Translations under genes and position numbers: made by a program
Shown here: piece after piece, positions 10,488 through 19,880 of the stretch
How the letters are laid out: every line of letters starts with the position of its first letter
Position numbering within the stretch: the stretch's first letter is position 1
Assembly: GCF_003269065.1 (NCBI RefSeq)
Contig: NZ_QLTA01000017.1
Span: 1 to 64,000 of the forward strand
Length of the DNA: 64,000 nucleotides
Reading direction: 5' to 3'
From: Paracidovorax anthurii
GTDB taxonomy: Bacteria > Pseudomonadota > Gammaproteobacteria > Burkholderiales > Burkholderiaceae_C
Notes under the pieces: generated by a model
The model's database searches: none
Told to the model about the DNA's origin: nothing
Seen by the model: only the letters and a program-made list of their open reading frames with translations

Positions 10488-11339
10488 ATGACCGCCCAAC
10501 TGATCGACGGCAACGCCCTCTCCCGCCAACTCCGCGCCGACGTCTCGCGCCGCGCCGCCCTCCTGCGGGAACGCGGCACCACGCCGGGGCTGGCCGTGGT
10601 GCTCGTGGGCGACAACCCGGCGAGCCAGGTGTACGTGCGCAACAAGGTCAAGGCCTGCGAGGAAAGCGGCCTGCACTCGGTGCTGGAGAAATACGACGCC
10701 GCGATGACCGAGGCCGAGCTGCTCGCCCGCGTGGAAGCCCTCAACCAGGACCCGGCCATCCACGGCATCCTGGTGCAGCTGCCCCTGCCCGCGCACATCG
10801 ACGCCACGCGCGTGATCGAGGCCATCTCGCCCGCCAAGGACGTGGACGGCTTCCACATCGCCAGCGCCGGCGCGCTCATGACCGGCACCGCGGGCTTCTG
10901 GCCCTGCACGCCCTACGGCTGCATGAAGATGCTCGAATCCATCGGCTACGACCTCAAGGGCAAGCACGCCGTGGTCATCGGCCGCAGCAACATCGTGGGC
11001 AAGCCCATGGCGCTGATGCTGCTGCAGAAGAACGCCACCGTCACGATCTGCCACAGCGCCACGCAGGACCTCAAGGCCCAGACGCTGCAGGCCGACGTGA
11101 TCGTCGCCGCCGTGGGCAAGCGCAACGTGCTCACGGCCGACATGGTCAAGCCCGGCGCGGTCGTCATCGACGTGGGCATGAACCGCAACGACGAGGGCAA
11201 GCTCTGCGGCGACGTCGATTTCGACGGCGTGCGGCAGGTCGCCGGCCACATCACGCCCGTGCCCGGCGGCGTGGGCCCGATGACCATCACCATGCTGCTC
11301 GTCAACACCCTCGAAGCGGCCGAGCGCGCCACGGGCTGA
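10488..11339 (+). CDS. folD: Bifunctional methylene-THF dehydrogenase / methenyl-THF cyclohydrolase
   Basis: Interconverts 5,10-methylene-, methenyl- and 10-formyl-tetrahydrofolate in cytosolic one-carbon metabolism. 283 residues, close to the usual 288. Conserved [13 protein letters not shown] (Y49, catalytic K53), the substrate-site AKDVDGFH, the Rossmann signature [17 protein letters not shown] and C-terminal [13 protein letters not shown] are present. The ATG at 10488 (MTAQLIDG) is chosen over an in-frame ATG at 10437, because the extra 17 residues would be translated through the dispersed repeat and are not like FolD. Confidence 0.96.
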   Translation: MTAQLIDGNALSRQLRADVSRRAALLRERGTTPGLAVVLVGDNPASQVYVRNKVKACEESGLHSVLEKYDAAMTEAELLARVEALNQDPAIHGILVQLPLPAHIDATRVIEAISPAKDVDGFHIASAGALMTGTAGFWPCTPYGCMKMLESIGYDLKGKHAVVIGRSNIVGKPMALMLLQKNATVTICHSATQDLKAQTLQADVIVAAVGKRNVLTADMVKPGAVVIDVGMNRNDEGKLCGDVDFDGVRQVAGHITPVPGGVGPMTITMLLVNTLEAAERATG

Positions 11340-11419
11340 TCGATATCGATACAGTCGGGCTATCGAAGAGATTGCGCACGCCGCTTGAACCCTATCATTC
11401 CGCCGCCATCTGAACGCGC

Positions 11420-13462
11420 ATGAGCAATCCCCTCCTCGACTTCCAAGACCTCCCCCTGTTCGACCGCATCGCGCCCGCCCACGTGGCGCCAGCGGTGGAC
11501 ACCCTGTTGGAACGCGCGAACGCCGCGCTGGAGACCGTCACCGCGCCCGGATTCCCCGCGCGCTGGGATGCCATCGCCAAGGTGCTGGACGTCGCCACCG
11601 AGGAGCTGGGCCGTGCCTGGGGCGCCGTGAGCCACCTCAACAGCGTGGCCGACACGCCCGAGCTGCGCGCCGCCTACAACGAGGCCCTGCCCCGCGTGAC
11701 CGAGTTCTGGACGCGCCTGGGCGCCGACGAGCGGCTCTACGCCAAGTACAAGGCCATCGATCCGGCCACGCTCAATGCCGAGCAGCTCCAGGCCTGGAAG
11801 AACGCCGTGCGCAATTTCGTGCTCTCCGGCGCGGAGTTGCAGGGCGCGGCCCGGGAGCGCTTCGCCCAGATCCAGGAGCGCCAGGCCGAGCTGTCGCAGA
11901 AGTTCAGCGAGAACGCGCTGGATGCGACGGACGCCTTCGCCTACTACGCCCGCGAGGACGAACTCGACGGCCTGCCGGGCGACGTGAAGCAGGCCGCGCG
12001 CTCCGCCGCCCAGGCCGAGGGCCGGGAAGGCTTCAAGCTCACGCTCAAGATGCCGTGCTACCTGCCGGTGATGCAGTTCGCGAGCAGTTCCGCCCTGCGC
12101 GAGATGCTCTACCGCGCCTACGTCACCCGCGCCTCCGACCAAGCCGAAGGCGACGCCCGCCGCTTCGACAACACGCAACTCGTCCGCGAGATCCTCGCGC
12201 TGCGCCAGGAAGAGGCCCGGCTGCTGGGCTATTCCAGCTTCGGTGAGGTCTCCGTGGTGGCCAAGATGGCCGAGTCGCCCCGGGAGGTCATCGACTTCCT
12301 GCGCGACCTCGCCCGCCGCGCCCGGCCCTACGCCGAAAAGGACGTGGCCGATCTGCGCGCCTTCGCGGCCGAGCACCTGGGCCTGTCCGACCCGCAGTCC
12401 TGGGACTGGCCCTACATCTCCGAAAAGCTCAAGGAAGCGCGCTACGCCTTCAGCGAGCAGGAGGTCAAGCAGTACTTCACGGCGCCCAAGGTGCTGGCCG
12501 GGCTCTTCAAGATCGTCGAGACGCTGTTCGACGTCGCCATCCGCCGCGACGCGGCTCCGGCCTGGAATCCCGCCGTGGAGTTCTACCGCATCGAGCGCGG
12601 CACCGAGCTCGTCGGCCAGTTCTACCTGGACCAGCCCGCGCGCACCGGCAAGCGCGGCGGGGCCTGGATGGACGACGTGCGCACGCGCTGGCTGCGCCCC
12701 GACACCGGCCGCCTGCAGACGCCCGTGGCCCACCTCGTGTGCAACTTCGCCGATGGCGTCGATGGCAAGCCACCGCTGCTCACGCACGACGACGTGATCA
12801 CCCTCTTCCACGAATTCGGCCATGGCCTGCACCACATGCTCACGCAGGTCAACGAGCGCGACGTCTCGGGCATCAGCGGCGTCGAATGGGACGCCGTGGA
12901 GCTGCCCAGCCAGTTCATGGAGAACTTCTGCTGGGAATGGGACGTGCTGCGGCACATGACGGCGCACGTGGACACCGGCGCCCCCCTGCCCCGCGAGCTG
13001 TTCGACAAGATGATCGCCGCCAAGAACTTCCAGAGCGGCATGGGCACGCTGCGGCAGATCGAGTTCGCGCTCTTCGACATGCTGCTGCACACCGAACATG
13101 ACCCCGCGCGGGACTTCATGCCCCTGCTCGACCAGGTCCGCCAGGAAGTCGCCGTGCTGCAGCCGCCGGCCTTCAGCCGCAGCGCGCACACCTTCAGCCA
13201 CATCTTCGCGGGGGGATACGCCGCCGGCTACTACAGCTACAAGTGGGCCGAAGTGCTCAGCGCCGATGCCTACGCCGCCTTCGAGGAAACCGCCGGCGCC
13301 GACGGCCAGCCCAGTGCCGAAACCGGGCGGCGCTACCGCCAGGCCATCCTGGAAGCCGGCGGCAGCCGGCCGGCCATGGAATCGTTCAAGGCCTTCCGCG
13401 GACGGGCGCCGACCCTCGACGCCCTGCTGCGCCACCAGGGCATGTCCCAGCCTACCGCCTGA
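11420..13462 (+). CDS. prlC: M3-family oligopeptidase A
   Basis: Cytosolic zinc metallopeptidase that degrades short peptides, including cleaved signal peptides in the E. coli homologue. 680 residues, the normal length. The gluzincin motif HEFGH is at 464-468, preceded by LLTHDDVITLF, with the downstream glutamate region GISGVEWDAVELPSQFMENF and the C-terminal substrate-loop HTFSHIFAGGYAAGYYSYKWA typical of the family. Stands alone, 80 bp after folD. Confidence 0.95.
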   Translation: MSNPLLDFQDLPLFDRIAPAHVAPAVDTLLERANAALETVTAPGFPARWDAIAKVLDVATEELGRAWGAVSHLNSVADTPELRAAYNEALPRVTEFWTRLGADERLYAKYKAIDPATLNAEQLQAWKNAVRNFVLSGAELQGAARERFAQIQERQAELSQKFSENALDATDAFAYYAREDELDGLPGDVKQAARSAAQAEGREGFKLTLKMPCYLPVMQFASSSALREMLYRAYVTRASDQAEGDARRFDNTQLVREILALRQEEARLLGYSSFGEVSVVAKMAESPREVIDFLRDLARRARPYAEKDVADLRAFAAEHLGLSDPQSWDWPYISEKLKEARYAFSEQEVKQYFTAPKVLAGLFKIVETLFDVAIRRDAAPAWNPAVEFYRIERGTELVGQFYLDQPARTGKRGGAWMDDVRTRWLRPDTGRLQTPVAHLVCNFADGVDGKPPLLTHDDVITLFHEFGHGLHHMLTQVNERDVSGISGVEWDAVELPSQFMENFCWEWDVLRHMTAHVDTGAPLPRELFDKMIAAKNFQSGMGTLRQIEFALFDMLLHTEHDPARDFMPLLDQVRQEVAVLQPPAFSRSAHTFSHIFAGGYAAGYYSYKWAEVLSADAYAAFEETAGADGQPSAETGRRYRQAILEAGGSRPAMESFKAFRGRAPTLDALLRHQGMSQPTA

Positions 13463-13518
13463 GCCGGTACAGGGCGGCCGCCATCCCCACTCCGTCATCC
13501 ATGCCAGGAGACCATCGC

Positions 13519-14157
13519 ATGAAGCCCACCCCCATCGCCGCCGCCCACCTCGCCGCGGCGCTGTGCCTGGCCGGGGCCGCGGCCCTGCCGGCCGGTGCCC
13601 AGACCGTCTATCGCATTGTCGGCCCTGACGGCAAGGTCACGTTCTCCGACCGCGCGCCCGACACCAAGACGGCCCCCGCGCAGGTCGGCGGCACCCAGGG
13701 CTCCAGCGGCCCGGCCCTGCCCTATGAACTGCAGCAGATCGTGAACCGCTTTCCCGTCACGCTCTACACCAGCAACGACTGCGCGCCGTGCACCAGCGCC
13801 CGCAACCTGCTGACGGGCCGCGGCGTTCCCTTCACCGAGCGCACCGTCAGCACCAATGAGGACATCGAGGCGCTGCAGCGGCTGAACGGCTCCGCCAGCC
13901 TGCCGTTCGGCACCATCGGCTCGCAGCAGCTCAGCGGATTCTCCGACGCCGAGTGGACGCAGTACCTGGATGCCGCCGGCTACCCCAAGCAGTCGCAATT
14001 GCCGCCCGGATACCGCCGGCCGGCGGCCGCGCCCCTGGTGGCCGCCAAGCCCGTGGCACCGGCTCCCGCGCCATCCGCCGCGCCGCGGGCCGCGCCCGCA
14101 AGACCCGCGCCGGCTCCCGCTCCATCGCCCAGCAATCCGGCCGGTATCCAGTTCTGA
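13519..14157 (+). CDS. Exported DUF4124 protein with glutaredoxin-like domain
   Basis: 212 residues: signal peptide (about 1-27, ending ALPAGAQ), a short DUF4124-type segment (VYRIVGPDGKVTFSDRAP), a glutaredoxin-like fold (about 78-160) with CAPC redox motif at C88/C91 and the cis-Pro region SLPFGTIG, and a low-complexity Ala/Pro tail. Probably a periplasmic or membrane-anchored thiol-disulfide protein; substrate unknown. The start at 13519 is supported by AGGAG eight bases upstream and by the signal peptide; an in-frame ATG at 13501 is less good. Confidence 0.8.
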   Translation: MKPTPIAAAHLAAALCLAGAAALPAGAQTVYRIVGPDGKVTFSDRAPDTKTAPAQVGGTQGSSGPALPYELQQIVNRFPVTLYTSNDCAPCTSARNLLTGRGVPFTERTVSTNEDIEALQRLNGSASLPFGTIGSQQLSGFSDAEWTQYLDAAGYPKQSQLPPGYRRPAAAPLVAAKPVAPAPAPSAAPRAAPARPAPAPAPSPSNPAGIQF

Positions 14158-14165
14158 TACAGCGC

Positions 14166-14187
14166 GGCGCCCTCCACCGGGGGCGCC
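14166..14187. terminator. GC hairpin between convergent genes
   Basis: GGCGCCC and GGGCGCC flank an 8-nt loop between the ends of the glutaredoxin-like gene (plus) and rpiA (minus). No U-run follows on either strand, so it would be a weak or factor-assisted terminator. Confidence 0.3.
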
Positions 14188-14200
14188 ATGGAATGCGGGC

Positions 14201-14893
14201 TCAATAGCGGAGGGTGCGCACACCCTCCGGCGCCCCGATCAGGGCCACGTGGGCCTTCTGGTGCGCGAAGACGCCCACCGTCACCACGCCCGGCCACTGG
14301 TTCACCTCCGATTCGAATGCCAGGGGATCGGTGATCGAGAGCCCGCGCACGTCGAGGATGTGCTGCTGGTTGTCGGTGACCAGCGGATGGCCCTGGGCAT
14401 CGCGGCGCAGCGTGGCTTCGCCCCCCTGGGCCGCGAAACGGCGTGCGATCTGCTGCGCCGCCATCGGGATCACCTCCACGGGCAGCGGAAAGCGGCCCAG
14501 CGCCTCCACGAGCTTGGATGCATCGGCGATGCAGACGAACTGCCGCGCCAGCGCCGCCACGATCTTCTCGCGCGTGAGGGCCGCACCGCCGCCCTTGACC
14601 ATGTGGCCGCGCCCGTCGATCTCATCCGCCCCGTCGATGTACACCGACAGCGACTCGACCTCGTTCGCATCGAACACCTTGATGCCCAGTGCCTGCAGGC
14701 GCTGCGTGCTGGCCTCCGAGCTGGAGACCGCGCCGCGGATCTTGTCCTTCATCCCGCCCAGCGCCTGGATGAACTGGTTGACCGTGGAGCCCGTGCCCAC
14801 CCCCACGATGTCGCCCGGCACCACGTATTGCAGCGCGGCCCGGCCGACCAGGGCCTTGAGTTCGTCTTGGGAGAGGAGGGAAGAAGTGGTCAT
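14201..14893 (-). CDS. rpiA: Ribose-5-phosphate isomerase A
   Basis: Interconverts ribose 5-phosphate and ribulose 5-phosphate in the pentose phosphate pathway. 230 residues; E. coli RpiA is 219. Phosphate-binding [12 protein letters not shown] near 40-50, catalytic DGADEID and [12 protein letters not shown] are all intact. Start at 14893 ([13 protein letters not shown]) is preferred; an ATG at 14929 would add 12 residues and overlap the pyrD start codon on the other strand. Divergent from pyrD with 34 bp between starts, so the promoters must be very compact or overlap the coding ends. Confidence 0.95.
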   Translation of the reverse strand: MTTSSLLSQDELKALVGRAALQYVVPGDIVGVGTGSTVNQFIQALGGMKDKIRGAVSSSEASTQRLQALGIKVFDANEVESLSVYIDGADEIDGRGHMVKGGGAALTREKIVAALARQFVCIADASKLVEALGRFPLPVEVIPMAAQQIARRFAAQGGEATLRRDAQGHPLVTDNQQHILDVRGLSITDPLAFESEVNQWPGVVTVGVFAHQKAHVALIGAPEGVRTLRY

Positions 14894-14927
14894 GGGAGAG
14901 AATCGGAGTGAATCCCGAATTATCCCC

Positions 14928-15980
14928 ATGTCCCTGATTCCCTACGCCCTCACCCGCCCGTTTCTCTTCGGCATGGACGCCGAAGCCGCCCACGAATTCA
15001 CCATGGACATGCTGGCGCGCGGCCAGCGCACGCCACTGCAGTGGGCCTGGTGCAGCGAAACCGTGTCCGACCCGATCGAACTGGCCGGGCTCGCGTTCCC
15101 CAACCGCGTCGGCCTGGCCGCCGGGCTCGACAAGAACGCCCGCTGCATCGATGCGCTGGGCGCGATGGGCTTCGGCTTCGTCGAAGTCGGCACGGTGACG
15201 CCCAAGGCCCAGCCCGGGAACCCCAAGCCGCGCATGTTCCGGCTGCCCGAGGCGCGCGCCCTCATCAACCGGCTGGGCTTCAACAATGAAGGCCTGGACG
15301 CCTTCCTGCACAACGTGCAGCAGTCGCGCCTGCGGGGCCAACCCCGCGAGCAGCGGATGCTGCTGGGCCTGAACATCGGCAAGAACGCCGCCACGCCCAT
15401 CGAGAACGCAACCAGCGACTACCTCCTGTGCCTGGACGGCGTGTACCCGCATGCCGACTACGTCACGGTGAACATCAGCTCTCCGAACACGCAGAACCTG
15501 CGGGCCCTGCAAAGCGACGCGGCCCTGGATGGCCTGCTGGGCGCCATCGCCGAGCGGCGCGAGGCCCTGGCGGACCGGCAGGGCCGCCGCGTGCCGGTCT
15601 TCGTGAAGATCGCCCCCGACCTGGACGAGGAACAGGTTTCCGTGATTGCCGCGACCCTCCAGCGCCACGGCATGGACGGCGTCATCGCCACCAATACGAC
15701 CATCTCGCGCGATGCCGTCCAAGGCCTGCGCCACGCGCAAGAAACCGGGGGCCTCAGCGGTGCGCCGGTGCTGGAAGCCAGCAACCGGGTGATCCGCCAA
15801 CTGCGGCAGGCCCTGGGCACGGGCTTTCCCATCATCGGCGTGGGTGGCATCCTCAGCGCCCAGGACGCGGTCAGCAAGATCCAGGCGGGCGCGGATGTGG
15901 TCCAGATCTATACGGGGCTGATCTACCAGGGGCCGGCCCTGGTCAGCCAGGCCGCGCGGGTGATCCGCGCCCTGCGCTGA
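14928..15980 (+). CDS. pyrD: Dihydroorotate dehydrogenase, quinone-dependent (class 2)
   Basis: Oxidises dihydroorotate to orotate using FMN and the quinone pool at the inner membrane, in pyrimidine synthesis. 350 residues with the class 2 N-terminal helices ([19 protein letters not shown]), FMN-site [13 protein letters not shown] and [20 protein letters not shown], catalytic-loop [12 protein letters not shown] and C-terminal [20 protein letters not shown]. The ATG at 14928 gives the expected N-terminus; the frame is open far upstream but non-homologous. Confidence 0.96.
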   Translation: MSLIPYALTRPFLFGMDAEAAHEFTMDMLARGQRTPLQWAWCSETVSDPIELAGLAFPNRVGLAAGLDKNARCIDALGAMGFGFVEVGTVTPKAQPGNPKPRMFRLPEARALINRLGFNNEGLDAFLHNVQQSRLRGQPREQRMLLGLNIGKNAATPIENATSDYLLCLDGVYPHADYVTVNISSPNTQNLRALQSDAALDGLLGAIAERREALADRQGRRVPVFVKIAPDLDEEQVSVIAATLQRHGMDGVIATNTTISRDAVQGLRHAQETGGLSGAPVLEASNRVIRQLRQALGTGFPIIGVGGILSAQDAVSKIQAGADVVQIYTGLIYQGPALVSQAARVIRALR

Positions 15981-16006
15981 CCCCAGCCTTCCAAGCCCCT
16001 GCGAAA

Positions 16007-16026
16007 AAGGCTCCCGAAGGAGCCTT
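16007..16026 (-). terminator. Rho-independent terminator of the yqjD-E-K cluster
   Basis: AAGGCTCC-CGAA-GGAGCCTT is a perfect 8-bp stem with a tetraloop. On the minus strand it is followed by TTTTT (16004-16008), so it ends the leftward cluster; it also sits 26 bp past the pyrD stop and may act in both directions. Confidence 0.8.
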
Positions 16027-16050
16027 ATCCGATGCCGAACGCGCAGTCCG

Positions 16051-16404
16051 TCAGCGCCTCATCTTCATCACAAGCGGCATCAGCATGCCCACCCACCGGA
16101 TGATGCGCGAAGGCCCCGCCGCCACGGCCACCCCGGCCGCCACCACCACCGCGATCGGATGCTGGCGCGCAAACCACAGGAGGCGCGCCGACCACGGAGC
16201 ATCCGGATCGCCCGGTGCGGAGCCGTCTTCGCGGGCCTGCGCCCGAAGTTGCGCCGCCTGCGCGTGCGCGGCCCGGCGGCTTCGCACCCGCTCGCGCTGC
16301 ACGGCGATGCGGTCCAGGATTCTCTGCTGCTCAAGTGTCGGGACGATATGCGGCCCAGTGGCCGGAAGGCCGGGCTTGCGAGGAGACGTTGGAGGGTGGG
16401 CCAT
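16051..16404 (-). CDS. YqjK-like small membrane-associated protein
   Basis: 117 residues starting MAHPPTSPRKPG. A charged, probably helical middle (LEQQRILDRIAVQRERVRSR) precedes one hydrophobic segment (PIAVVVAAGVAVAAGPSRII) and a basic tail. Weak similarity in layout to YqjK, and its position behind yqjD- and yqjE-like genes supports that reading. It starts 7 bp after the yqjE stop. Function unknown. Confidence 0.6.
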   Translation of the reverse strand: MAHPPTSPRKPGLPATGPHIVPTLEQQRILDRIAVQRERVRSRRAAHAQAAQLRAQAREDGSAPGDPDAPWSARLLWFARQHPIAVVVAAGVAVAAGPSRIIRWVGMLMPLVMKMRR

Positions 16405-16411
16405 GGTGGGC

Positions 16412-16807
16412 TCAAAGCCTTTCCTTGATCTGGCGCCAGTCCTCGCCCAACTCGCGGCGGGTGAGAACGAACGCATTGCCGGCCTGGCGAGCCGTGGTGA
16501 TGAGGCTCATCAGGGCGACTGCCCAGAGGGCCAGCCATGCCCCCGCCACGATCCAGGCCACCATCGCGCGATGGGGGGAATCCCAGAAATGCACCAGCAC
16601 GGCCATGGACAGCAGCACCAGGGCCACGACGGTCAACCCCCCCACCGCCACGACCAGCACGACGATGCGCGCCAGCCTGCGTTTCTCTTCGGCCCATTCG
16701 AGGCGCGCAAGATCCCATCGGTCTTCGGCGGCGATGGCACTTTCGATGGCGGCCGCGCGCATGCGCGCGAACCAGCCCTCCAATCCCAGCAGCGCCAACC
16801 AATTCAT
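16412..16807 (-). CDS. yqjE: YqjE/phage-holin-superfamily membrane protein
   Basis: 131 residues with an amphipathic N-terminus (LARLEWAEEKRRLARI) and two membrane segments (about 47-70 and 82-105) separated by HFWDSPHR, the layout of the YqjE family (holin superfamily III). Commonly found beside DUF883 proteins and linked to envelope or stationary-phase physiology; the name holin is historical and does not imply lysis. AAAGG lies seven bases before the ATG. Confidence 0.78.
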   Translation of the reverse strand: MNWLALLGLEGWFARMRAAAIESAIAAEDRWDLARLEWAEEKRRLARIVVLVVAVGGLTVVALVLLSMAVLVHFWDSPHRAMVAWIVAGAWLALWAVALMSLITTARQAGNAFVLTRRELGEDWRQIKERL

Positions 16808-16837
16808 GCGAGCCTTTCGTGTCGTTGTAGTGTGCTT

Positions 16838-16880
16838 CAGCCTCCCCTCCCTATCTTGCGGATGCCGCAGAGGGAGGCTG
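16838..16880 (-). promoter_or_regulatory. Two-part hairpin between yqjD and yqjE
   Basis: CAGCCTCCC (16838-16846) pairs with GGGAGGCTG (16872-16880), enclosing a second stem TGCGG/CCGCA with an ATG loop. No U-run, so it looks like an mRNA processing or stability element rather than a terminator. Confidence 0.45.
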
Positions 16881-16891
16881 AATGGGCCGGC

Positions 16892-17200
16892 TCAGCGGCG
16901 GGCCAGCAGGAAGCCCACGAGCGCGCCGGCGGCCAGCGCGGCCGTGGCCACACGCCAGGGCTCATCGTGGGCATAGCGGTCTGCGGCGCGCGCAGCTTCC
17001 TTGGCTTGATAGGCGGCCTCCTGGGCCGCACGAACCGCGGAATCTCTCACCGTGTGGATGCCTTCGTCCAGGCGTTTGCGCAGCTGGCGGATTTCAGGAA
17101 CGCTGTCCAGATCCTTGCTGGCGAGCAGTCCGCGCAGATCGGTGACCAGCTTTTCGAGTTCTTGTTGCGCGTTGGAGAGAGGTTCGGATGCAGAGGTCAT
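16892..17200 (-). CDS. yqjD: DUF883 / YqjD-ElaB family protein
   Basis: 102 residues: a long charged helix (EKLVTDLRGLLASKDLDSVPE to AAYQAKEAARAADRYAHDEP) and a single C-terminal hydrophobic anchor (WRVATAALAAGALVGFLLARR) with the conserved DEPWR motif. YqjD in E. coli is an inner-membrane, ribosome-associated stationary-phase protein; the same role here is inferred from the family. First gene of the yqjD-yqjE-yqjK-like cluster. Confidence 0.85.
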   Translation of the reverse strand: MTSASEPLSNAQQELEKLVTDLRGLLASKDLDSVPEIRQLRKRLDEGIHTVRDSAVRAAQEAAYQAKEAARAADRYAHDEPWRVATAALAAGALVGFLLARR

Positions 17201-17212
17201 AAAACAAGCCTT

Positions 17213-17344
17213 TCATAGCAAGGAACAAAGGTAATCTGCCGCCTGCGCACCCACTGTAGGCGGATGTCCCATATTACCGGCATGGGCTTCGGCATGGCGG
17301 ATGACCATGCAAACGGCCAGTGCAAGCACCTGCGCCACGGTCAC
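17213..17344 (-). CDS. Possible 43-residue protein overlapping the oxidoreductase stop
   Basis: A GTG at 17344 overlaps the TGA of the FAD oxidoreductase by 4 bp (GTGA) and opens a 43-codon frame: hydrophobic start [17 protein letters not shown], then [20 protein letters not shown] and CSLL. The preceding two genes of this operon are joined by the same kind of overlap, which is the main argument that it is translated. I do not recognise it, and the codon use is less biased than in its neighbours. Confidence 0.4.
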   Translation of the reverse strand: MTVAQVLALAVCMVIRHAEAHAGNMGHPPTVGAQAADYLCSLL

Positions 17345-18444
17345 GTTTTCAATGCGTCCTTGACGCTTTCGGCGATGGCCAGCGCGCTCGTGAGCCCTGG
17401 CGACTCGATGCCGAACAGATGCACCAGGCCGGCGATACCGTGCACGGCCGGCCCATGGATGGCGAAGTCGGCCGCGGGCTCCTGGGGGCCATGGATCTTC
17501 GGGCGGATGCCCGCATAAGCCGGCTGCAATGCACCATCGCGCAGCGCGGGCCAATACTTGCGCACTTCCGCATAGAACGCGGCGCCCCGCGCTTCGTCCA
17601 CGGCGAGATCGGACGGATCGTCCACCCATTGCACATCGGGGCCGAATTTGGCCTGCCCGCCCAGGTCCAGGGTCAGATGGACCCCCAGCCCTGCCGCTTC
17701 CGGCACGGGGTACACCAGCCGGGAAAATGGCGCCTTGCCCGACAGCGAGAAGTACTGGCCCTTGGCGAACCAGGCCCTCGGGAGCGCCGCGTATTCCGCA
17801 CCCCTGAACCGGCGCGCCAGGTCCAGCGCCTCCAGCCCCGCCGCATTGACGACGCAGCGCGCCTGCAGCCGCGTGCCGTCCATTGCTTCCAAAAAGATAG
17901 CGCCCTGCGTATATTCCGCGGCGACAAGGGAGGTATTGAGCGCCACGATGCCGCCCGCATGCTCCAGATCGCCCTGCAGCGCCAGCATCAGCGCATGGCT
18001 GTCGACGATGCCCGTGCCAGGAGAGAGCAACGCGGCCACGCACTCCAGCGCGGGCTCCAGGCCAAGGGCCTCCGCGCGCGACAGGCGCTGCAGGTCGTGC
18101 ACGCCATTGGCGCGCGCCCGTGCCTCGATGCCCTCCAGTGCCCCGACCTGCCCCGCAGACGTCGCCACGATGAGCTTGCCGCAGCGGCGATGCGGCACGC
18201 CACGGGCCTCGCAGTACGCATACAGCATCTCCTTGCCCTGGACACACAGCCGGGCCTTCAGCGAACCCTCGGGGTAGTAGATGCCCGCATGGATCACTTC
18301 GCTGTTGCGGGAGCTGGTGCCGGTGCCGATGGCAGACGCGGACTCCACCACCAGAACCTCGCGCCCCTCCAGCGCCAGCGCGCGCGCCACCGCCAGCCCC
18401 ACCACGCCCGCGCCGATGACGACGCACTCCACGGAATCGCTCAT
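17341..18444 (-). CDS. FAD-dependent oxidoreductase, L-2-hydroxyglutarate oxidase-like
   Basis: 367 residues of the DAO/glycerol-3-phosphate dehydrogenase fold: FAD-binding [13 protein letters not shown] at 11-23, the [16 protein letters not shown] segment seen in LhgO-type oxidases, KGQYFSL, and a C-terminal [18 protein letters not shown] that closes the FAD site. Likely oxidises a 2-hydroxy acid, donating electrons to quinone or oxygen; L-2-hydroxyglutarate is the best guess from the family. Its ATG overlaps the stop of the upstream hydrolase gene (18441-18444). One region (about 17885-17915) contains a GATAGCG patch like the dispersed repeat. Confidence 0.75.
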   Translation of the reverse strand: MSDSVECVVIGAGVVGLAVARALALEGREVLVVESASAIGTGTSSRNSEVIHAGIYYPEGSLKARLCVQGKEMLYAYCEARGVPHRRCGKLIVATSAGQVGALEGIEARARANGVHDLQRLSRAEALGLEPALECVAALLSPGTGIVDSHALMLALQGDLEHAGGIVALNTSLVAAEYTQGAIFLEAMDGTRLQARCVVNAAGLEALDLARRFRGAEYAALPRAWFAKGQYFSLSGKAPFSRLVYPVPEAAGLGVHLTLDLGGQAKFGPDVQWVDDPSDLAVDEARGAAFYAEVRKYWPALRDGALQPAYAGIRPKIHGPQEPAADFAIHGPAVHGIAGLVHLFGIESPGLTSALAIAESVKDALKT

Positions 18445-19514
18445 GCCGGAACGCCTCCTGCGCTTGCCTCTGTAGCGCCCTGCTCGAAGCCTTCGAGCAC
18501 GTTGACGGCATTCACGCCGAGTTCCGCGGCAGCGTATCCCCCCTCCAGCACGAACACCGTCGGCAGGCCGAGGCGGGACAGGCGCGCACCCATCCGGAGG
18601 AAATCGGCCGATGCCAGCGTGAAGCGGGAGATGGGATCACCCTCGAACGTGTCGAGCCCGAGGGACACCACCAGCGCCTGCGCGCCACACGCCCCGATCC
18701 GCGCGCAGGCGGCATCGAGCGCAGCGCCCCACGCCGGAAAATCCGTTCCGGCGGGCAGCGGCAGATTGAGGTTGAAGCCCACTCCCTCGCCTTTGCCGGT
18801 CTCGTCGGCATGCCCCAGGTAGAACGGGTATTCGGTGCGCGGATCGCCATGGATGCTGATGAACATCACGTCCGAGCGCTCGTAGAAGATGCTCTGCGTG
18901 CCATTGCCATGGTGGTAGTCCACGTCCAGCACCGCCACGCGCGTGGCTGTGCCGCGGTCCAGCAGCAGTTGCGCCGCCACCGCCGCGTTGTTGAGAAAGC
19001 AATAGCCGCCCATGAAATCCGGGCCGGCATGGTGGCCCGGGGGACGGGTGCTGCAGAACGCGGCCCTTGCGCCCGCAGCCACCGCGGCAGCAGCGCTTGC
19101 GGCCGCATCCGCACCGGCCTTCACGGCTGCCCAGGTGCCTTCCGCCATGGGCGTTCCGTTGTCCATGGAATAGAGCCCCAGGCGTGCGGTGAAATTGTCA
19201 GGCTCCACATCGTCGCGCAGCGTGCGGACCGGCCAGACCGAGGGAAAAGGCTGCAGATGCGCATTGGCATGGTCCAGGGCCACCCACTGCTGCCAGGCAC
19301 TTTGCAGGAACGACAGGTAGCGTGGCGCGTGGACACGGGCGAGCAACGGAGCGCTGTCGACATCCGGATCGCGCAGATCATGGCCCTGCTGCTTCAACCG
19401 CGCTTCGACGTAGTCGGCGCGGTCAGGCTTCTCGAAGCACGGCACGCGCTCCCCCCGGAAGAATTCATGCGCGGGGGCGTGCGAGCGATGCAGGGGGTTG
19501 TGGAAGACGATCAT
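18441..19514 (-). CDS. Histone-deacetylase-family amidohydrolase
   Basis: 357 residues, zinc-dependent deacetylase fold (HDAC / acetylpolyamine amidohydrolase / acetoin-utilisation family). Landmarks: [20 protein letters not shown] with the catalytic His pair, zinc-site [14 protein letters not shown], second zinc-site GLDTFEGDP and C-terminal LEGGYA. Natural substrate is not deducible; acetylated polyamines are common for this class in bacteria. The start at 19514 ([14 protein letters not shown]) matches the family; the frame runs on upstream into the tRNA terminator. First gene of a small operon with the FAD oxidoreductase. Confidence 0.85.
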   Translation of the reverse strand: MIVFHNPLHRSHAPAHEFFRGERVPCFEKPDRADYVEARLKQQGHDLRDPDVDSAPLLARVHAPRYLSFLQSAWQQWVALDHANAHLQPFPSVWPVRTLRDDVEPDNFTARLGLYSMDNGTPMAEGTWAAVKAGADAAASAAAAVAAGARAAFCSTRPPGHHAGPDFMGGYCFLNNAAVAAQLLLDRGTATRVAVLDVDYHHGNGTQSIFYERSDVMFISIHGDPRTEYPFYLGHADETGKGEGVGFNLNLPLPAGTDFPAWGAALDAACARIGACGAQALVVSLGLDTFEGDPISRFTLASADFLRMGARLSRLGLPTVFVLEGGYAAAELGVNAVNVLEGFEQGATEASAGGVPA

Positions 19515-19618
19515 GGGGCCGGCAGATGGACAAGGGAAAAGCCGATTGTGGCCGAGCCCCATGCCCGGAAGCGGGCCCATTTCCACGGCCCAACCGAAAA
19601 GCCGATACCAAAGACAAA

Positions 19619-19647
19619 AGCCCTTGCAGGCAGAACCTGCAAGGGCT
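19619..19647 (-). terminator. Strong terminator after the tRNA-Val genes
   Basis: AGCCCTTGCAGG and its exact complement form a 12-bp stem with a 5-nt loop, followed on the minus strand by TTTTGTCTTT. Four bases separate it from the 3' end of the second tRNA in transcription order. Confidence 0.85.
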
Positions 19648-19651
19648 GTGT

Positions 19652-19726
19652 TGGTGGGTGATACATGGATCGAACATGTGACCCCTGCCGTGTGAAGGCA
19701 GTGCTCTACCGCTGAGCTAATCACCC
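19652..19726 (-). tRNA. tRNA-Val(CAC), copy 2 in transcription order
   Basis: 75 nt including an encoded CCA. Acceptor GGGTGAT/ATCACCC, D-arm GCTCAGCGGTAGAGC, anticodon stem CTGCC/GGCAG with loop TTCACAC giving anticodon CAC, and T-loop GTTCGATCC are all intact. Identical to the copy at 19766-19840. Confidence 0.95.
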
Positions 19727-19765
19727 TCAAGAAATGCTTTTATCGGAAAGCATCTCTCAAGAACA

Positions 19766-19840
19766 TGGTGGGTGATACATGGATCGAACATGTGACCCCT
19801 GCCGTGTGAAGGCAGTGCTCTACCGCTGAGCTAATCACCC
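19766..19840 (-). tRNA. tRNA-Val(CAC), copy 1 in transcription order
   Basis: 75 nt with encoded CCA, identical in sequence to the downstream copy, 39 bp away. It lies 40 bp after the dnaQ stop on the same strand, so it is probably co-transcribed with dnaQ or has a promoter within the dnaQ end. Confidence 0.95.
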
Positions 19841-19880
19841 ATGTCGTTGTTGCGACAGCCTATGATTATGGCACAGCTTT

